Part shown: piece by piece, positions 7,299 to 15,709 of the stretch
Layout: every line of letters starts with the position of its first letter
How positions within the stretch are numbered: position 1 is the stretch's first letter
NCBI GenBank assembly: GCA_944325035.1
Contig: CALUYM010000001.1
Span: 1-64,000, forward strand
DNA: 64,000 bases
DNA from: an uncultured Anaeroplasmataceae bacterium
GTDB lineage: Bacteria; Bacillota_I; Bacilli_A; Acholeplasmatales; Anaeroplasmataceae
Reading direction: 5' to 3'
Notes under the pieces: generated by a model
Told to the model about the DNA's origin: nothing
Database searches by the model: none
Seen by the model: only the letters and a program-made list of their open reading frames with translations
Position numbers and translations under genes: made by a program

Positions 7299-9353
7299 AT
7301 GGAAATTGATTCAAAAAATATTAGAAACATTGCTATATTAGGACATCAAGGATCTGGTAAAACCAGTTTAGGTGAAGGTTTATATAGTATTTGTACTGGT
7401 AAGGCGAAAGGAAGTATCGAAAAAAAGAATACTGTAAGTGATTATTTAAAAGAAGAAAAAGAAAGAGGAAGTTCGATTTCTACTAGTGTTATTCCTTTAA
7501 TTTATAATGGATATAAACTAAATTTACTTGATGTTCCTGGTCAAGATGATTTTATTTGGGAAGTAATTAGTATTACTAATTCTATTAAAGGAGCAGTTTT
7601 GGTAATAGATGCAGCTAGTAAAGTTCAAGTTGGAACCATTAAACACTTTAAAATGCTAAGAAAGAAAAATATTCCAACTTTAATTTATATTAATAAAATG
7701 GACAAAGGAAATCCAGATTTTAATGAAATCTATACTGATATTGTTAATAATTTTGGAAAAATTTGCATTCCATTTACATATCCTTTAGGACATGATGATA
7801 ATTTTGATGGCTTTGTAAATGTTGTTGATTTAAAAGCACGTAAATACAATGGTATAGAATGTGTTGATGATGTTATTCATGATGATAAACGTGCAAAAAT
7901 TTTTGAATTACATAATACAATTTGTGAAGCCGTTGCTATGACAAATGATGAACTTTTAGATAAGTTTTTTAGTGGTGAAGTATTAACTACAGAAGAAATC
8001 CATACTGGATTAAGAAAAAGTGTTTTAAATGGTGAATTAGTACCAATTATCTTTGGTAGCGCAACTAAAAACATTGGGATGCATACCATGCTTAATATGT
8101 TTATCGATTATTTGCCCAATCCAAATGATTTAAATCCTTATAAAGGTTATGATGATAATGGTAATGAAATAGTTCGAAAAACATTAATATCAGAACCATT
8201 TAGTGCTTATATTATTAAAACAATTGCTGATCCATATATGGGAATGATTCATTTATTAAAGATAGATAGCGGTGTTTTACATTTAGGTGATGAAGTTTAT
8301 TCGCCTAATAATTCATTATCATTTAAAATTACGGCATTGTTTGAAATGTGTGGAAAGAATCAAACAAATTGTGTTCAGGCTGTTGCAGGTGATATTGTAT
8401 GCATTTCTAAAGTAGAAGGATTAAAGACAGGTTTTACATTAACTGACCCTAAAAATATTATTTGTTACCAAGAAATTAAATTTCCAACAGCTGTATTTTT
8501 TAAAGCAATCAATTTAAAAAATAAAAAAGATGAAGATAAGATTAATACTATTCTTGCAAAATTACAATTAGAAGATCCTAGTATTTCTTTTACTAGAAAT
8601 AAAGAGATGAAACAACAATTGATTGGTGGTTTATCTGAATCACATGTTGAGTTTATTTTAAATAAAATCAAATCAAACTTTGGAATTGAAATAGAGTCCA
8701 ATGAACCTAAAATTGCATATCGTGAAACTATTCGTAAAGAAGCTATAGCGGTTGGTAGATATATAAAACAAAGCGGTGGTAGCGGTTTTTATGGAGTAGT
8801 AGAAATGAAATTTGAACCAAATGATGAAAGCATATTTACAGAAGAAATCTTTGGTGGAAGCGTTCCAAAAAATTATTTTCCAGCTGTTGAAAAAGGATTT
8901 TTTGAATCATTGTCGGAAGGATTGCTTGCAGGATTCCCGGTGATAGGAGTTAAGGCTACGTTATTAGATGGTAAATATCATCCTGTAGATAGTAATGAAC
9001 TTGCATTCAAAATGGCAGCAATATTGGCTTTTAAAGAAGCTTATATGAATGCTAAACCAACTATTTTAGAACCAATATTAAAAGTTAAAATAAATATAAA
9101 TAATGAATATATTGGCGATGTTTTAAGTGATTTAAATAATCGTCGAGCAAAAGTAAGTAACCTTGTAGATAAGGAAGATGGGACTTCGGTAATTGAAGCT
9201 TTAATTCCTGAAGCTGAAACAATGGATTATGTGACAAGATTAAGAGCGCTGACACAAGGTAGTGGATATTTTAATCGTGAATTTAATGCATATGAAGAGG
9301 TCCCTGACTTTCTAAAAGATAAAGTTATAAAAGAAAATAGTCTTCTAAGATAA
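7299..9353 (+). CDS. EF-G paralogue (translational GTPase), 684 aa
   Basis: Five-domain EF-G-like GTPase: P-loop GHQGSGKTS (15-23), G3 motif DVPGQDDF (78-85), G4 NKMD (132-135), then EF-G domains II-V to about 670. It belongs to the divergent EF-G paralogues rather than the main FusA. The G1 loop resembles the GHGGSGKTT of paralogues, and the G3 motif lacks the catalytic His of canonical EF-G (DTPGH) and has Gln instead. Canonical fusA is normally in the str operon with rpsL/rpsG, which are absent here. Role on the ribosome is inferred, not known. Expression may be under catabolite control (cre at 7207) and depend on an SD-bridging hairpin. Confidence 0.85.
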   Translation: MEIDSKNIRNIAILGHQGSGKTSLGEGLYSICTGKAKGSIEKKNTVSDYLKEEKERGSSISTSVIPLIYNGYKLNLLDVPGQDDFIWEVISITNSIKGAVLVIDAASKVQVGTIKHFKMLRKKNIPTLIYINKMDKGNPDFNEIYTDIVNNFGKICIPFTYPLGHDDNFDGFVNVVDLKARKYNGIECVDDVIHDDKRAKIFELHNTICEAVAMTNDELLDKFFSGEVLTTEEIHTGLRKSVLNGELVPIIFGSATKNIGMHTMLNMFIDYLPNPNDLNPYKGYDDNGNEIVRKTLISEPFSAYIIKTIADPYMGMIHLLKIDSGVLHLGDEVYSPNNSLSFKITALFEMCGKNQTNCVQAVAGDIVCISKVEGLKTGFTLTDPKNIICYQEIKFPTAVFFKAINLKNKKDEDKINTILAKLQLEDPSISFTRNKEMKQQLIGGLSESHVEFILNKIKSNFGIEIESNEPKIAYRETIRKEAIAVGRYIKQSGGSGFYGVVEMKFEPNDESIFTEEIFGGSVPKNYFPAVEKGFFESLSEGLLAGFPVIGVKATLLDGKYHPVDSNELAFKMAAILAFKEAYMNAKPTILEPILKVKININNEYIGDVLSDLNNRRAKVSNLVDKEDGTSVIEALIPEAETMDYVTRLRALTQGSGYFNREFNAYEEVPDFLKDKVIKENSLLR

Positions 9354-9367
9354 TATTAAAAGCAATA

Positions 9368-9436
9368 AAAATAGTTCTTATAAAGTAGAATTGTCAATTA
9401 CTAATGTGCATGCTACTTTATAGAACTATTTTATTT
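9368..9436 (+). terminator. Long terminator hairpin after the EF-G paralogue
   Basis: Arms at 9368-9388 and 9413-9432 (AAAATAGTTCT.. with ..AGAACTATTTT) form about 20 bp with one bulge, followed by T-rich sequence. The TATAAAGTAG core resembles the left end of the IS3-family remnant at 14404, so it may also be a derived mobile-element end. Confidence 0.65.
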
Positions 9437-9439
9437 TGA

Positions 9440-10005
9440 AATCAAATCAATAATATAAAATGTAAAAGTATTAGTTTGAGAATCATATTGATACTTTTTT
9501 AAATTAAAATAAAAACTGGCGTTATAATTCGTCAGTTTTAAAATATAAGTATCTTTTAAAGATACCAAGCAAAATTTAATAGGATTTTCATAAAACACCA
9601 CTCAACCCTCAAACTTAATAAGGTTGAAAATATAAGAATCAGTTTGTTTAATTATCAAAACTTTGCTAGCTAGACTTATAGTAATTTTTATTATCGTGTT
9701 AATAAAAGATTATGCAATTAATAAGAGGGCATAATTGAAGATAACATATTGATTATATCACAAGATGCTTATTACTTTATTAAGCAGGAGTAATGGAATT
9801 TAAAAGCCATGAAAGGACTAATTTAACAAGTTTTGAACTTTTATAAATAAATCTATTGTACTTCTTTAAATAGCGATTACGCATAACACACAAAAGAAGA
9901 AAGAAAACGGACATATACCATTAAAAAACTGAAATCTAGCAGAATCTGTGAAACCCTGGCGTCAGTTATTAAGCTATAACACTTGTAAGCAGTACACACC
10001 TTATT
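9440..10005. other. Non-coding, apparently decayed stretch
   Basis: No open frame with recognisable coding character on either strand. It contains several short hairpins, including AAAACTGGCG/CGTCAGTTTT at 9512-9539 and GTATCTTTTAAAGATAC at 9549-9565. I see no RNA family and no promoter of convincing quality. It probably represents eroded accessory DNA. Confidence 0.5.
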
Positions 10006-10200
10006 TGACCCATTTCGACCAAAGCAATAAAGGAAAATAAGGAGAACAAAAAAAGACTAATAAATGATAACAAGATTAAACATAACGCTGAATATAATAA
10101 AGAAAATTTAAAACGTTTTGCGTTGGATAAAAAACAATCAAATACACAATGCTATATCAAAGAATTAATACGTCAAGATATGAATAAAAAAAACCCATAA
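10006..10200 (+). pseudogene. Fragment resembling a small ribbon-helix-helix protein
   Basis: One frame, open after a TGA at about 10003, ends at the TAA at 10198. It encodes a Lys/Asn-rich peptide with NAEYNKENLKRFALDKK and YIKELIRQDMNKK, the pattern seen at the end of short ribbon-helix-helix proteins of mobile elements. There is no ATG, GTG or TTG usable as a start, so I call it a remnant. Identification is by pattern only. Confidence 0.25.
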
Positions 10201-10206
10201 AATGGG
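10186..10206 (-). terminator. Terminator of tRNA-Leu(UAG)
   Basis: On the minus strand CCCAT-TTT-ATGGG is followed by eight T. It lies 14 bases beyond the encoded CCA end of the minus-strand tRNA-Leu. Confidence 0.85.
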
Positions 10207-10220
10207 CTAAATTTTCAAAA

Positions 10221-10303
10221 TGGTGCGGATAACAGGAATCGAACCTGCACTCCAAGGAACTAGATTCTAAGTCTAGCGCGTCTGCCAGTTCCGCCATATC
10301 CGC
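10221..10303 (-). tRNA. tRNA-Leu (anticodon UAG)
   Basis: Minus-strand cloverleaf with acceptor GCGGATA, a long variable arm as in class II tRNAs, the T-loop GGTTCGATTCC, and an encoded CCA end at 10221-10223. The anticodon loop CTTAGAA is closed by CTAGA/TCTAG and gives UAG, which reads CUA-type leucine codons. It has its own promoter (10341-10369) and terminator. Confidence 0.95.
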
Positions 10304-10340
10304 ATGTATAAGATTAAGCAGTCAACCAACTGCGTGATTA

Positions 10341-10369
10341 ATTATACTAAAAACTAGTTTGGATGTCAA
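10341..10369 (-). promoter_or_regulatory. Promoter of tRNA-Leu(UAG)
   Basis: Minus strand: TTGACA (10364-10369), 17-bp spacer, TATAAT (10341-10346). This is a consensus sigma-A promoter reading into the tRNA. Confidence 0.85.
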
Positions 10370-10528
10370 TAACTTTTTATAAAAAAAATTAATTAAAAAT
10401 CATTTTATAGAATAATCAATACTTTAATTAAATAACAAACTACAATATAAGATATAATAATTTTAATACCATAAAAAATTAATCAAATTTGTGAAGCTAA
10501 TATTTAGTATGATTAAACATAAAAAATA

Positions 10529-10556
10529 TTGACAAAGAATATTTATATGATAAGAT
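10529..10556 (+). promoter_or_regulatory. Promoter of queT
   Basis: TTGACA (10529-10534), 16-bp spacer, TAAGAT (10551-10556) with an extended TG. The predicted RNA start falls almost exactly at the first base of the riboswitch stem (10564). Confidence 0.75.
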
Positions 10557-10563
10557 ATCAAAT

Positions 10564-10605
10564 GTTAGGTGTTGCCTTGCTTAACCATCTTTACAAAACA
10601 AGGAG
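10564..10605 (+). promoter_or_regulatory. preQ1 class I riboswitch controlling queT translation
   Basis: Stem P1 is GTTAGG (10564-10569) with CTTAAC (10580-10585). Its loop holds CCTTG (10575-10579), which pairs with CAAGG (10599-10603) downstream to make an H-type pseudoknot. The tail ACAAAACAAGGAG is almost the same as in known preQ1-I aptamers, where the aptamer itself buries the SD. Here P2 sequesters AAGGAG (10600-10605), the ribosome site of the ATG at 10613. Binding of preQ1 should therefore shut off translation of the queuosine-precursor transporter. Confidence 0.85.
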
Positions 10606-10612
10606 AAAAAAT

Positions 10613-11542
10613 ATGAAAAAAATTAATTTGCAGATGTTGACTAAGTTAGCTATTGTTGCTGCTTTATATGTAGCACTTACGCTTGCTTTACAACCTCTAT
10701 CTTATGGCGCAATTCAGTTCCGCGTCTCAGAGGCATTAATGCTTTTAGTAATTTATAACCCAATTTATAGTATCAGTTTAACTTTAGGTTGTTTAGTTGC
10801 TAATATTGCCTCTTCATTAGGACCAGTTGATATTTTATTTGGTACACTTGCAACTTTAATTTCATGCTTATGTATGATGAAAGTAAAGAATGTGTTTGTA
10901 TCAAGTTTATTCCCTTCAATTGTTAATGGAATTGTAATTGGTTTAGAATTATATTTCTTATGGGAAGTACCATTATGGTTAGGTATGATCCAAGTATTTG
11001 CTGGAGAATTCGTTGTTTGTACTTTAATTGGTATTCCACTATTTAAATCCTTTGAAAAGAATGAAGCATTTATGAAACAATTAGAGATTCAACCATTGAT
11101 GGAAAATCAAAGCAAGTTATCATCATTTTTAGATGGCTACACCTCATTAATGCTTGCTCTCGTAATTGTATCTATATTGTTATTCTTTAATTTAGGATTA
11201 TATACAATAAGTGTAGATGATATTACTAATAGGTATACATTATATATCTACGCCACTAAAGGTTATGACTTAAATAATGCATATCCAATCTTATTTGGTG
11301 TGCTTGTCTTACCAGTTATTGCAGTTGTTTTAACTAAATTTACCAAAAAAATTATTGCATTTATTAGTGTAATTATCATTTCAATAATTGGAATTGTATT
11401 ACTTGGCTATGCAATTAGTTTAAGTTTACAAAATATTGAATGGTATTATTGCTCTTACTTTTTGGTATTTATAGCTATGATTATTCTAGCTAGCTTTAAA
11501 TTTAAAAAAGAACAATCAATAAAACAAGAATTGAATAATTAG
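10613..11542 (+). CDS. queT: QueT-type queuosine-precursor transporter with C-terminal membrane extension, 309 aa
   Basis: Residues 1 to about 165 match QueT, the membrane S-component-like carrier that imports queuosine precursors such as preQ1. Typical is AIQFRVSEALMLLVIYNP followed by SLTLGCLVANIASSLGPVDILFGTLATL. The ATG at 10613 is chosen because its SD is in the riboswitch; a longer reading frame from 10529 would run through the promoter and aptamer. The protein is nearly twice the usual QueT length: residues about 180-309 add four hydrophobic segments of unknown function. It lies 31 bases before spmA and may be cotranscribed. Confidence 0.88.
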   Translation: MKKINLQMLTKLAIVAALYVALTLALQPLSYGAIQFRVSEALMLLVIYNPIYSISLTLGCLVANIASSLGPVDILFGTLATLISCLCMMKVKNVFVSSLFPSIVNGIVIGLELYFLWEVPLWLGMIQVFAGEFVVCTLIGIPLFKSFEKNEAFMKQLEIQPLMENQSKLSSFLDGYTSLMLALVIVSILLFFNLGLYTISVDDITNRYTLYIYATKGYDLNNAYPILFGVLVLPVIAVVLTKFTKKIIAFISVIIISIIGIVLLGYAISLSLQNIEWYYCSYFLVFIAMIILASFKFKKEQSIKQELNN

Positions 11543-11573
11543 TTTATACATATAGTTAATCGGGTGATAATAC

Positions 11574-12143
11574 TTGATTAACTATTTTTTTATTTTTGTT
11601 TTTATTATTGGTTTAATCTATGGTTTTTTTACTAATCGTGTTTTAGAGATTGAAGAAGCACTTATGGAATTACCTAAAGAAGCAATTTTAGTTTTTTTTA
11701 AGATGGCAACTGTCCTTATTTTTTTTCAAGGTTTACTAGAAATCGCCCTTGACTCTGGAGTAATTGGAGCGTTATCAAAAGTTACTAATAAATTATTAAA
11801 GCCATTATTTCCTAAGTTAGATGATAAAGAAACATTTGATTATATTTCAATTAATTTAATCTCAAACTTTTTAGGTTTAGGTCAAGCTGCTTCATCTGCG
11901 GGATTAAAAGCGATGGAACGCTTATCTAAACGAACTGTTAATAATGAATGCAGTAAAGAAATAATAACATTCTTAAGTTTAAATGTATCTGGTTTTTGTC
12001 TAATTCCTCAGACTATTGTTTCATTACGTGAAAGTTATAATTCAAAGATGTCGAGTTCAATTATTTTACCATCATTTTTAGTAAGTTTAATTATTTTCAT
12101 AACAATTTATTTTATAAATTTGAGGATAAATCATGAAATTTAG
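11574..12143 (+). CDS. spmA: Spore maturation protein A (nucleoside-recognition/gate domain), 189 aa
   Basis: Membrane protein with an N-terminal TM, a central Gate-domain region (about 40-135) and C-terminal TMs. SpmA and SpmB together are required for normal spore core dehydration in B. subtilis. SpmA features visible are the PKEAILVFFKMATVLIFFQGL helix and NLISNFLGLGQAASSAGLKAMERL. The start is a TTG at 11574 with GGGTG upstream, which gives the normal SpmA N-terminus (a TM directly at the start). Its 3' end overlaps spmB by 11 bases, so the pair is translationally coupled. Confidence 0.9.
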   Translation: MINYFFIFVFIIGLIYGFFTNRVLEIEEALMELPKEAILVFFKMATVLIFFQGLLEIALDSGVIGALSKVTNKLLKPLFPKLDDKETFDYISINLISNFLGLGQAASSAGLKAMERLSKRTVNNECSKEIITFLSLNVSGFCLIPQTIVSLRESYNSKMSSSIILPSFLVSLIIFITIYFINLRINHEI

Positions 12144-12630
12144 TGTCTTTATTTTACCTTGTTTTATACTGATAACACTTTTAGGAGCTTTATTTAGGAA
12201 AGTTAAAGCATATGATTCGTTTTTACAAGGTGTTAGAAATGGATTACGGACATGTTTAGAAATATTTCCGACTATGTTTGGAATGTATATCGCAATTAAT
12301 ATGCTTGATCGCTCAGGATTTTTAGATGAAATTTTTAGTATTTTTGGCAGTTTTAAAGAATTTATAACTCAAGCTTTTTTTAGACCATTTTCATCACAAG
12401 CTTCGCTAGGTTTAATGCTTGAAGTATATAAAAAATCAGGACCAGATTCACCAATTGGACTTACCGCATCAGTACTTCAAGGAAGTAGTGATTCAACAAT
12501 TTTCGTAATGAGTCTTTATTTAGGGGCATATAATATTGTAAAAACTAAGAAAGCATTTATCTATGGTTTTTTTATTAGTTTTTTATCATTTTTATTAAGT
12601 TTAATGTTATATATCTTCTTATATAAATAA
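12133..12630 (+). CDS. spmB: Spore maturation protein B, 165 aa
   Basis: Partner of SpmA. It contains the SpmB signature in order: GVRNGLRTCLEIFPTMFGMYIAI, RPFSSQASLGLM, GPDSPIGLTASVLQGSSDSTIFVMSLYLGAYNI, then a C-terminal TM. Length matches the family (about 175 aa). Overlap with spmA and the identical gene order in spore-formers make the call firm. Its presence is a direct sign that the host, or a recent ancestor, makes endospores. Confidence 0.92.
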   Translation: MKFSVFILPCFILITLLGALFRKVKAYDSFLQGVRNGLRTCLEIFPTMFGMYIAINMLDRSGFLDEIFSIFGSFKEFITQAFFRPFSSQASLGLMLEVYKKSGPDSPIGLTASVLQGSSDSTIFVMSLYLGAYNIVKTKKAFIYGFFISFLSFLLSLMLYIFLYK

Positions 12631-12695
12631 AGTTTATCTCTTTAAAAAAATCTTAAGCTGTGTTAAACTTAAAAGGATATTTTTGAGGTGGTTTT

Positions 12696-14297
12696 ATGAA
12701 AAAAATCTATAGTTATGAATTATATAAAAAAAGAACTAATAAAGATTTTTATAACTTTATAAAAGATTATTTAAAATTTGAAGAAACAAGTGCTAATCTA
12801 GATATTAAGCTTAATAAAACTGATGATTTTATTAAAATGATTGAAAGGCATAAAGATAATACAATAGCTATTTTTGGTGATTACGATGTAGACGGTATTT
12901 CTGCTACAAGCATTATGTATAAAGGCTTAAAAAAATATAAAGTTAAAGATGTCTTAACCTACATTCCAAATCGTTTTAGTGATGGTTATGGAATGAATGA
13001 GAGAATGGTTAAAAATGCATTTGAAAAAGGGACAAAGTTGATTATTACTGTGGACAACGGAATCAGTGCATTTGAAGCTATAGAATATGCTAAATCACTA
13101 GGTATTGATGTGGTTGTTACAGATCATCATTTACCGAAAGAAGAAATTCCTAGGGCTGATATTATAATTAATCCTCATATTTCCGATCAACCATTAAAAA
13201 CAGAGCATATATGTGGAGCAATGGTAGCCTACTTATTAATGAAAAGTTTATTACCAAATAAAGAGTTAGAAGAAGAAAAGTTTATTGCGATGACGGCTAC
13301 AATTACCGATGTTATGCCTCTTGTTCATGAAAATAGAACTATCGTTAAAGATGTTATTCAAGTAATTAGAGAAAAAGGAACTACTTATAATAAAGGAATT
13401 GATGCATTATTACAAAACCTAAAAATTAGTTTTGATACTTTCTCAGCTGAAACTATTTCATTTAAGATAGGACCAATCTTAAATACTCCAGGAAGAATGT
13501 ATAAAGCAGACTTAGCCTTTGAATTACTAATTGAAAATGATTCAGATAGAATACAATATCTAATTGATCAAATTCTTAATCTAAATCAAGAACGAAAGAA
13601 CCAGTTAGAAAATTTAAAACAACAATTGGATCAAAGTATTAATCACAACGAACATGTAAATGTGGCAGTTTTAGAAGATGCAAACGAAGGTTTAATTGGT
13701 ATAGTGGCTGGAAGTATTTGTGAAAAAACTAATAGACCCACATTTATTTTTACTAAAACACCTGAAGGAATGTATAAAGCTTCAGGAAGATCTCCGAAGT
13801 GGTGTGATTTATCAAGTATCTCAAAACGTATATTTGAAAATATTATACCAGTATCTTATGGAGGACATACACATGCAATGGGACTTACTTTAAAAGACAT
13901 TGATGATGTATTTAAGTTTAAACAATTATTAAGTGATAATATTAAGAATATGGATAAGGAAGAATTAACTACATGTTTAAGATATCCTGATGAATTCTCT
14001 ATTATAGAATTACGTGATATCTTAGATAAATTCCAACCATACGGTGAGGGATTAAAAGAACCATCATTTGCACTTACTATCAAACTTCCTCGTCCATTCA
14101 TTATAGCTAATAAACATATGAAGTTTAATTTTTACATCAATGGTGAAAAAATAGAGGCTTTACAATTTTATAATGTAACATCATTTAAAGATTGTTATTA
14201 TAATGTTTATTTTAAAATAAACAAGGACTATTCAGTATACTCAAAAAAAATAGAATATAAGTTTTTTATTGAAGAAATAGAAGAATTTAAGAATTAG
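12696..14297 (+). CDS. recJ: RecJ-type single-stranded-DNA 5'-3' exonuclease, 533 aa
   Basis: DHH phosphoesterase with metal motifs GDYDVDGISA (about residue 61), VDNGIS, VTDHHLP (the DHH motif) and NPH. It is followed by a DHHA1 domain with NEGLIGIVAG and YGGHTHAMG, and a short C-terminal OB-like domain. RecJ degrades single-stranded DNA 5'-3' in recombinational and mismatch repair. The length is close to E. coli RecJ (577 aa) and lacks the C-terminal extension of the B. subtilis protein. SD GAGGTGG precedes the ATG. Confidence 0.92.
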   Translation: MKKIYSYELYKKRTNKDFYNFIKDYLKFEETSANLDIKLNKTDDFIKMIERHKDNTIAIFGDYDVDGISATSIMYKGLKKYKVKDVLTYIPNRFSDGYGMNERMVKNAFEKGTKLIITVDNGISAFEAIEYAKSLGIDVVVTDHHLPKEEIPRADIIINPHISDQPLKTEHICGAMVAYLLMKSLLPNKELEEEKFIAMTATITDVMPLVHENRTIVKDVIQVIREKGTTYNKGIDALLQNLKISFDTFSAETISFKIGPILNTPGRMYKADLAFELLIENDSDRIQYLIDQILNLNQERKNQLENLKQQLDQSINHNEHVNVAVLEDANEGLIGIVAGSICEKTNRPTFIFTKTPEGMYKASGRSPKWCDLSSISKRIFENIIPVSYGGHTHAMGLTLKDIDDVFKFKQLLSDNIKNMDKEELTTCLRYPDEFSIIELRDILDKFQPYGEGLKEPSFALTIKLPRPFIIANKHMKFNFYINGEKIEALQFYNVTSFKDCYYNVYFKINKDYSVYSKKIEYKFFIEEIEEFKN

Positions 14298-14503
14298 TTA
14301 TCAGTTATATGAGGTAAGTTTGCTAAAGATGTAGAAAGCAATTTCTATTTCTAATTGGCTTTGACTTTTAAGTTAAAAATTATAAAAAAAAGAACGATAT
14401 TCATTAAAATAGACCCTATAAAGTAGACACATCAAAAAAAGGTTTAAATTCTACTTTTTAGGGTTTTTTTGTCATTGTATAATAGTTATAAATTAGAAAT
14501 AGG

Positions 14504-14962
14504 ATGATAAATTATGAAAAAAATTATTTTACGCCTGAACAAATTGAACAATTAAGACAAAATAAATACGTTAAAAAGGTTAGTGAAAAAGCTATCACAT
14601 ACACGGAAGGATTTAGAGAAATATTTCTTTTAGAATACAATTTAGGAAAAATTCCAACGTTGATTTTGACGGAAATGAGATTTGATTGTAAAGCTTTAGG
14701 TGGAAAGGGAATAGATAATATAACGCAAAGGGTTAAAAGTCAGTCGCTTCGTGAAGAAGGATTTAAAGATATGAGAACTGATAATCCAAATATGGGCAGG
14801 CCTACTACAAAAAATTTAACTGCCGAAGAAATTATAGCAAAGCAGAAAACAGAAATTGAATTGTTAAAAGCCAAGGTTGATTTTTTATTGGACCTGAAAA
14901 GATTAGAAAGTGAGGCGATGTGGAAATCATCAAAATCAAAGAAAAAGAAATATTCAAAATGA
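14504..14962 (+). CDS. IS3-family OrfA (helix-turn-helix) protein, 152 aa
   Basis: OrfA of an IS3-type transposase, normally the DNA-binding half that acts with OrfB by frameshift fusion. The N-terminus (FTPEQIEQLRQNKYVKKVSEKAITYTEGFREIFLLEYN) contains the helix-turn-helix. A Gly/Pro-rich linker (MGRPTTKNLTAEE) and a leucine-zipper-like helix (IIAKQKTEIELLKAKVDFLLDL) follow. The frame is intact, but its partner orfB is broken, so it is probably non-functional except as a possible DNA-binding remnant. It ends in TGA. Confidence 0.8.
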   Translation: MINYEKNYFTPEQIEQLRQNKYVKKVSEKAITYTEGFREIFLLEYNLGKIPTLILTEMRFDCKALGGKGIDNITQRVKSQSLREEGFKDMRTDNPNMGRPTTKNLTAEEIIAKQKTEIELLKAKVDFLLDLKRLESEAMWKSSKSKKKKYSK

Positions 14963-15270
14963 TATACAAATTAAAACTTAAATATAAGGAAAAATTGAAT
15001 ATTAAATGGGCTTGCAAAATAGCTAGAGTATCTAGATCAGGTTATTATAATTAGTTAAAAAAAGAAGATTAGCTAAAGCATTAAAAACAAATAACTATGA
15101 TGATAATAAACTAAATAGAGAATTTTATAATGGTAATTCTGGTGAAAAGTTACTTACAGATATTACTTACATTTTCTATGGTCAAATAGAGATGTAGAAT
15201 ATCTATCTACAATTAAAGATATCAATGGAATTTAAATAAAATAATACCAGTTGAATATAGAATATACCTT
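14920..15270 (+). pseudogene. IS3-family orfB (DDE transposase) remnant
   Basis: A frame open from the GTG at 14920 gives KLNIKWACKIARVSRSGYYN and then a TAG at 15052. After shifts, the motif LLTDITYI (equivalent to the first DDE aspartate region WLTDVTE) appears near 15150-15175 before another stop. Most of the catalytic core and the second and third acidic residues are missing. Confidence 0.7.
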
Positions 15271-15340
15271 CTAGAAGGTGGACAAGCGTTACTAAATAAA
15301 ACAATAAAAGCTGAAAGTAAAAATACACAATCAGCTATAT

Positions 15341-15530
15341 TATGATTTAAAATTTTACCGCTAGTCCCTTAGGAGATTGAATATATAAAAATAATAAACT
15401 TTTTTTATTTGTGTCCTTGACTTGGGGGACTAAGCAAATTATATTGTCCTTTTTTATAATTTTATATAAATAGTTAAACATTTTATTTATAGTCTAATTT
15501 AGAAACATATTTAAAATTACGATAACTAAA
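15341..15530. other. AT-rich intergenic stretch
   Basis: Contains a TAGTCCC...GGGACTA inverted pair (about 15361-15433) that could fold into a loose hairpin, otherwise AT-rich sequence with no gene. It may include the lost right end of the IS element. Confidence 0.35.
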
Positions 15531-15531
15531 A

Positions 15532-15562
15532 TAAAAAAGATAATTCTTAAGTGAATTATCTT
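15532..15562 (-). terminator. Terminator of tRNA-Lys
   Basis: On the minus strand AAGATAATTC/GAATTATCTT (10-bp perfect stem, 15537-15562) is followed by a T run, about 40 bases past the tRNA-Lys end. Confidence 0.8.
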
Positions 15563-15599
15563 AAAAAATGGTTTTAAAACCAATCATATCAAAATTTAA

Positions 15600-15675
15600 T
15601 GGTGGACTGTTAGGGACTCGAACCCTAGACCCACTGATTAAGAGTCAGTTGCTCTACCAACTGAGCTAACAGTCC
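15600..15675 (-). tRNA. tRNA-Lys (anticodon CUU)
   Basis: Minus strand, 76 bases including encoded CCA. Acceptor GGACTGT/ACAGTCC, D-arm AGCTCAGTTGGTAGAGC, anticodon loop CTCTTAA closed by ACTGA/TCAGT (anticodon CUU, reads AAG), and T-loop GGTTCGAGTCC are all canonical. Confidence 0.96.
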
Positions 15676-15709
15676 ATATGTTTTTAACGCGTATCGCGAA
15701 CGCTCCTAT

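Larger units (their letters stand above)
14404..15340 (+). mobile_element. Decayed IS3-family insertion sequence
   Basis: The left end is a GACCCTATAAAGTAGACACA motif of IS3/IS150 type, followed by a hairpin with the downstream TTCTACTTTTTAGGGT, then orfA (14504-14962). The DDE-transposase frame (orfB) survives only as pieces: a peptide ending ARVSRSGYYN before a stop at 15052, then a frame with GEKLLTDITYIFYGQ near 15130-15195, and GGQALLNKTIKAE near 15280. Stops and frameshifts make the element inactive. I could not fix the right end. Confidence 0.75.

Noticed and set aside
10529..10612. N-terminal 28-residue extension of QueT
   Set aside because: It would translate the promoter -10 and the riboswitch; the SD within the aptamer points to the ATG at 10613.
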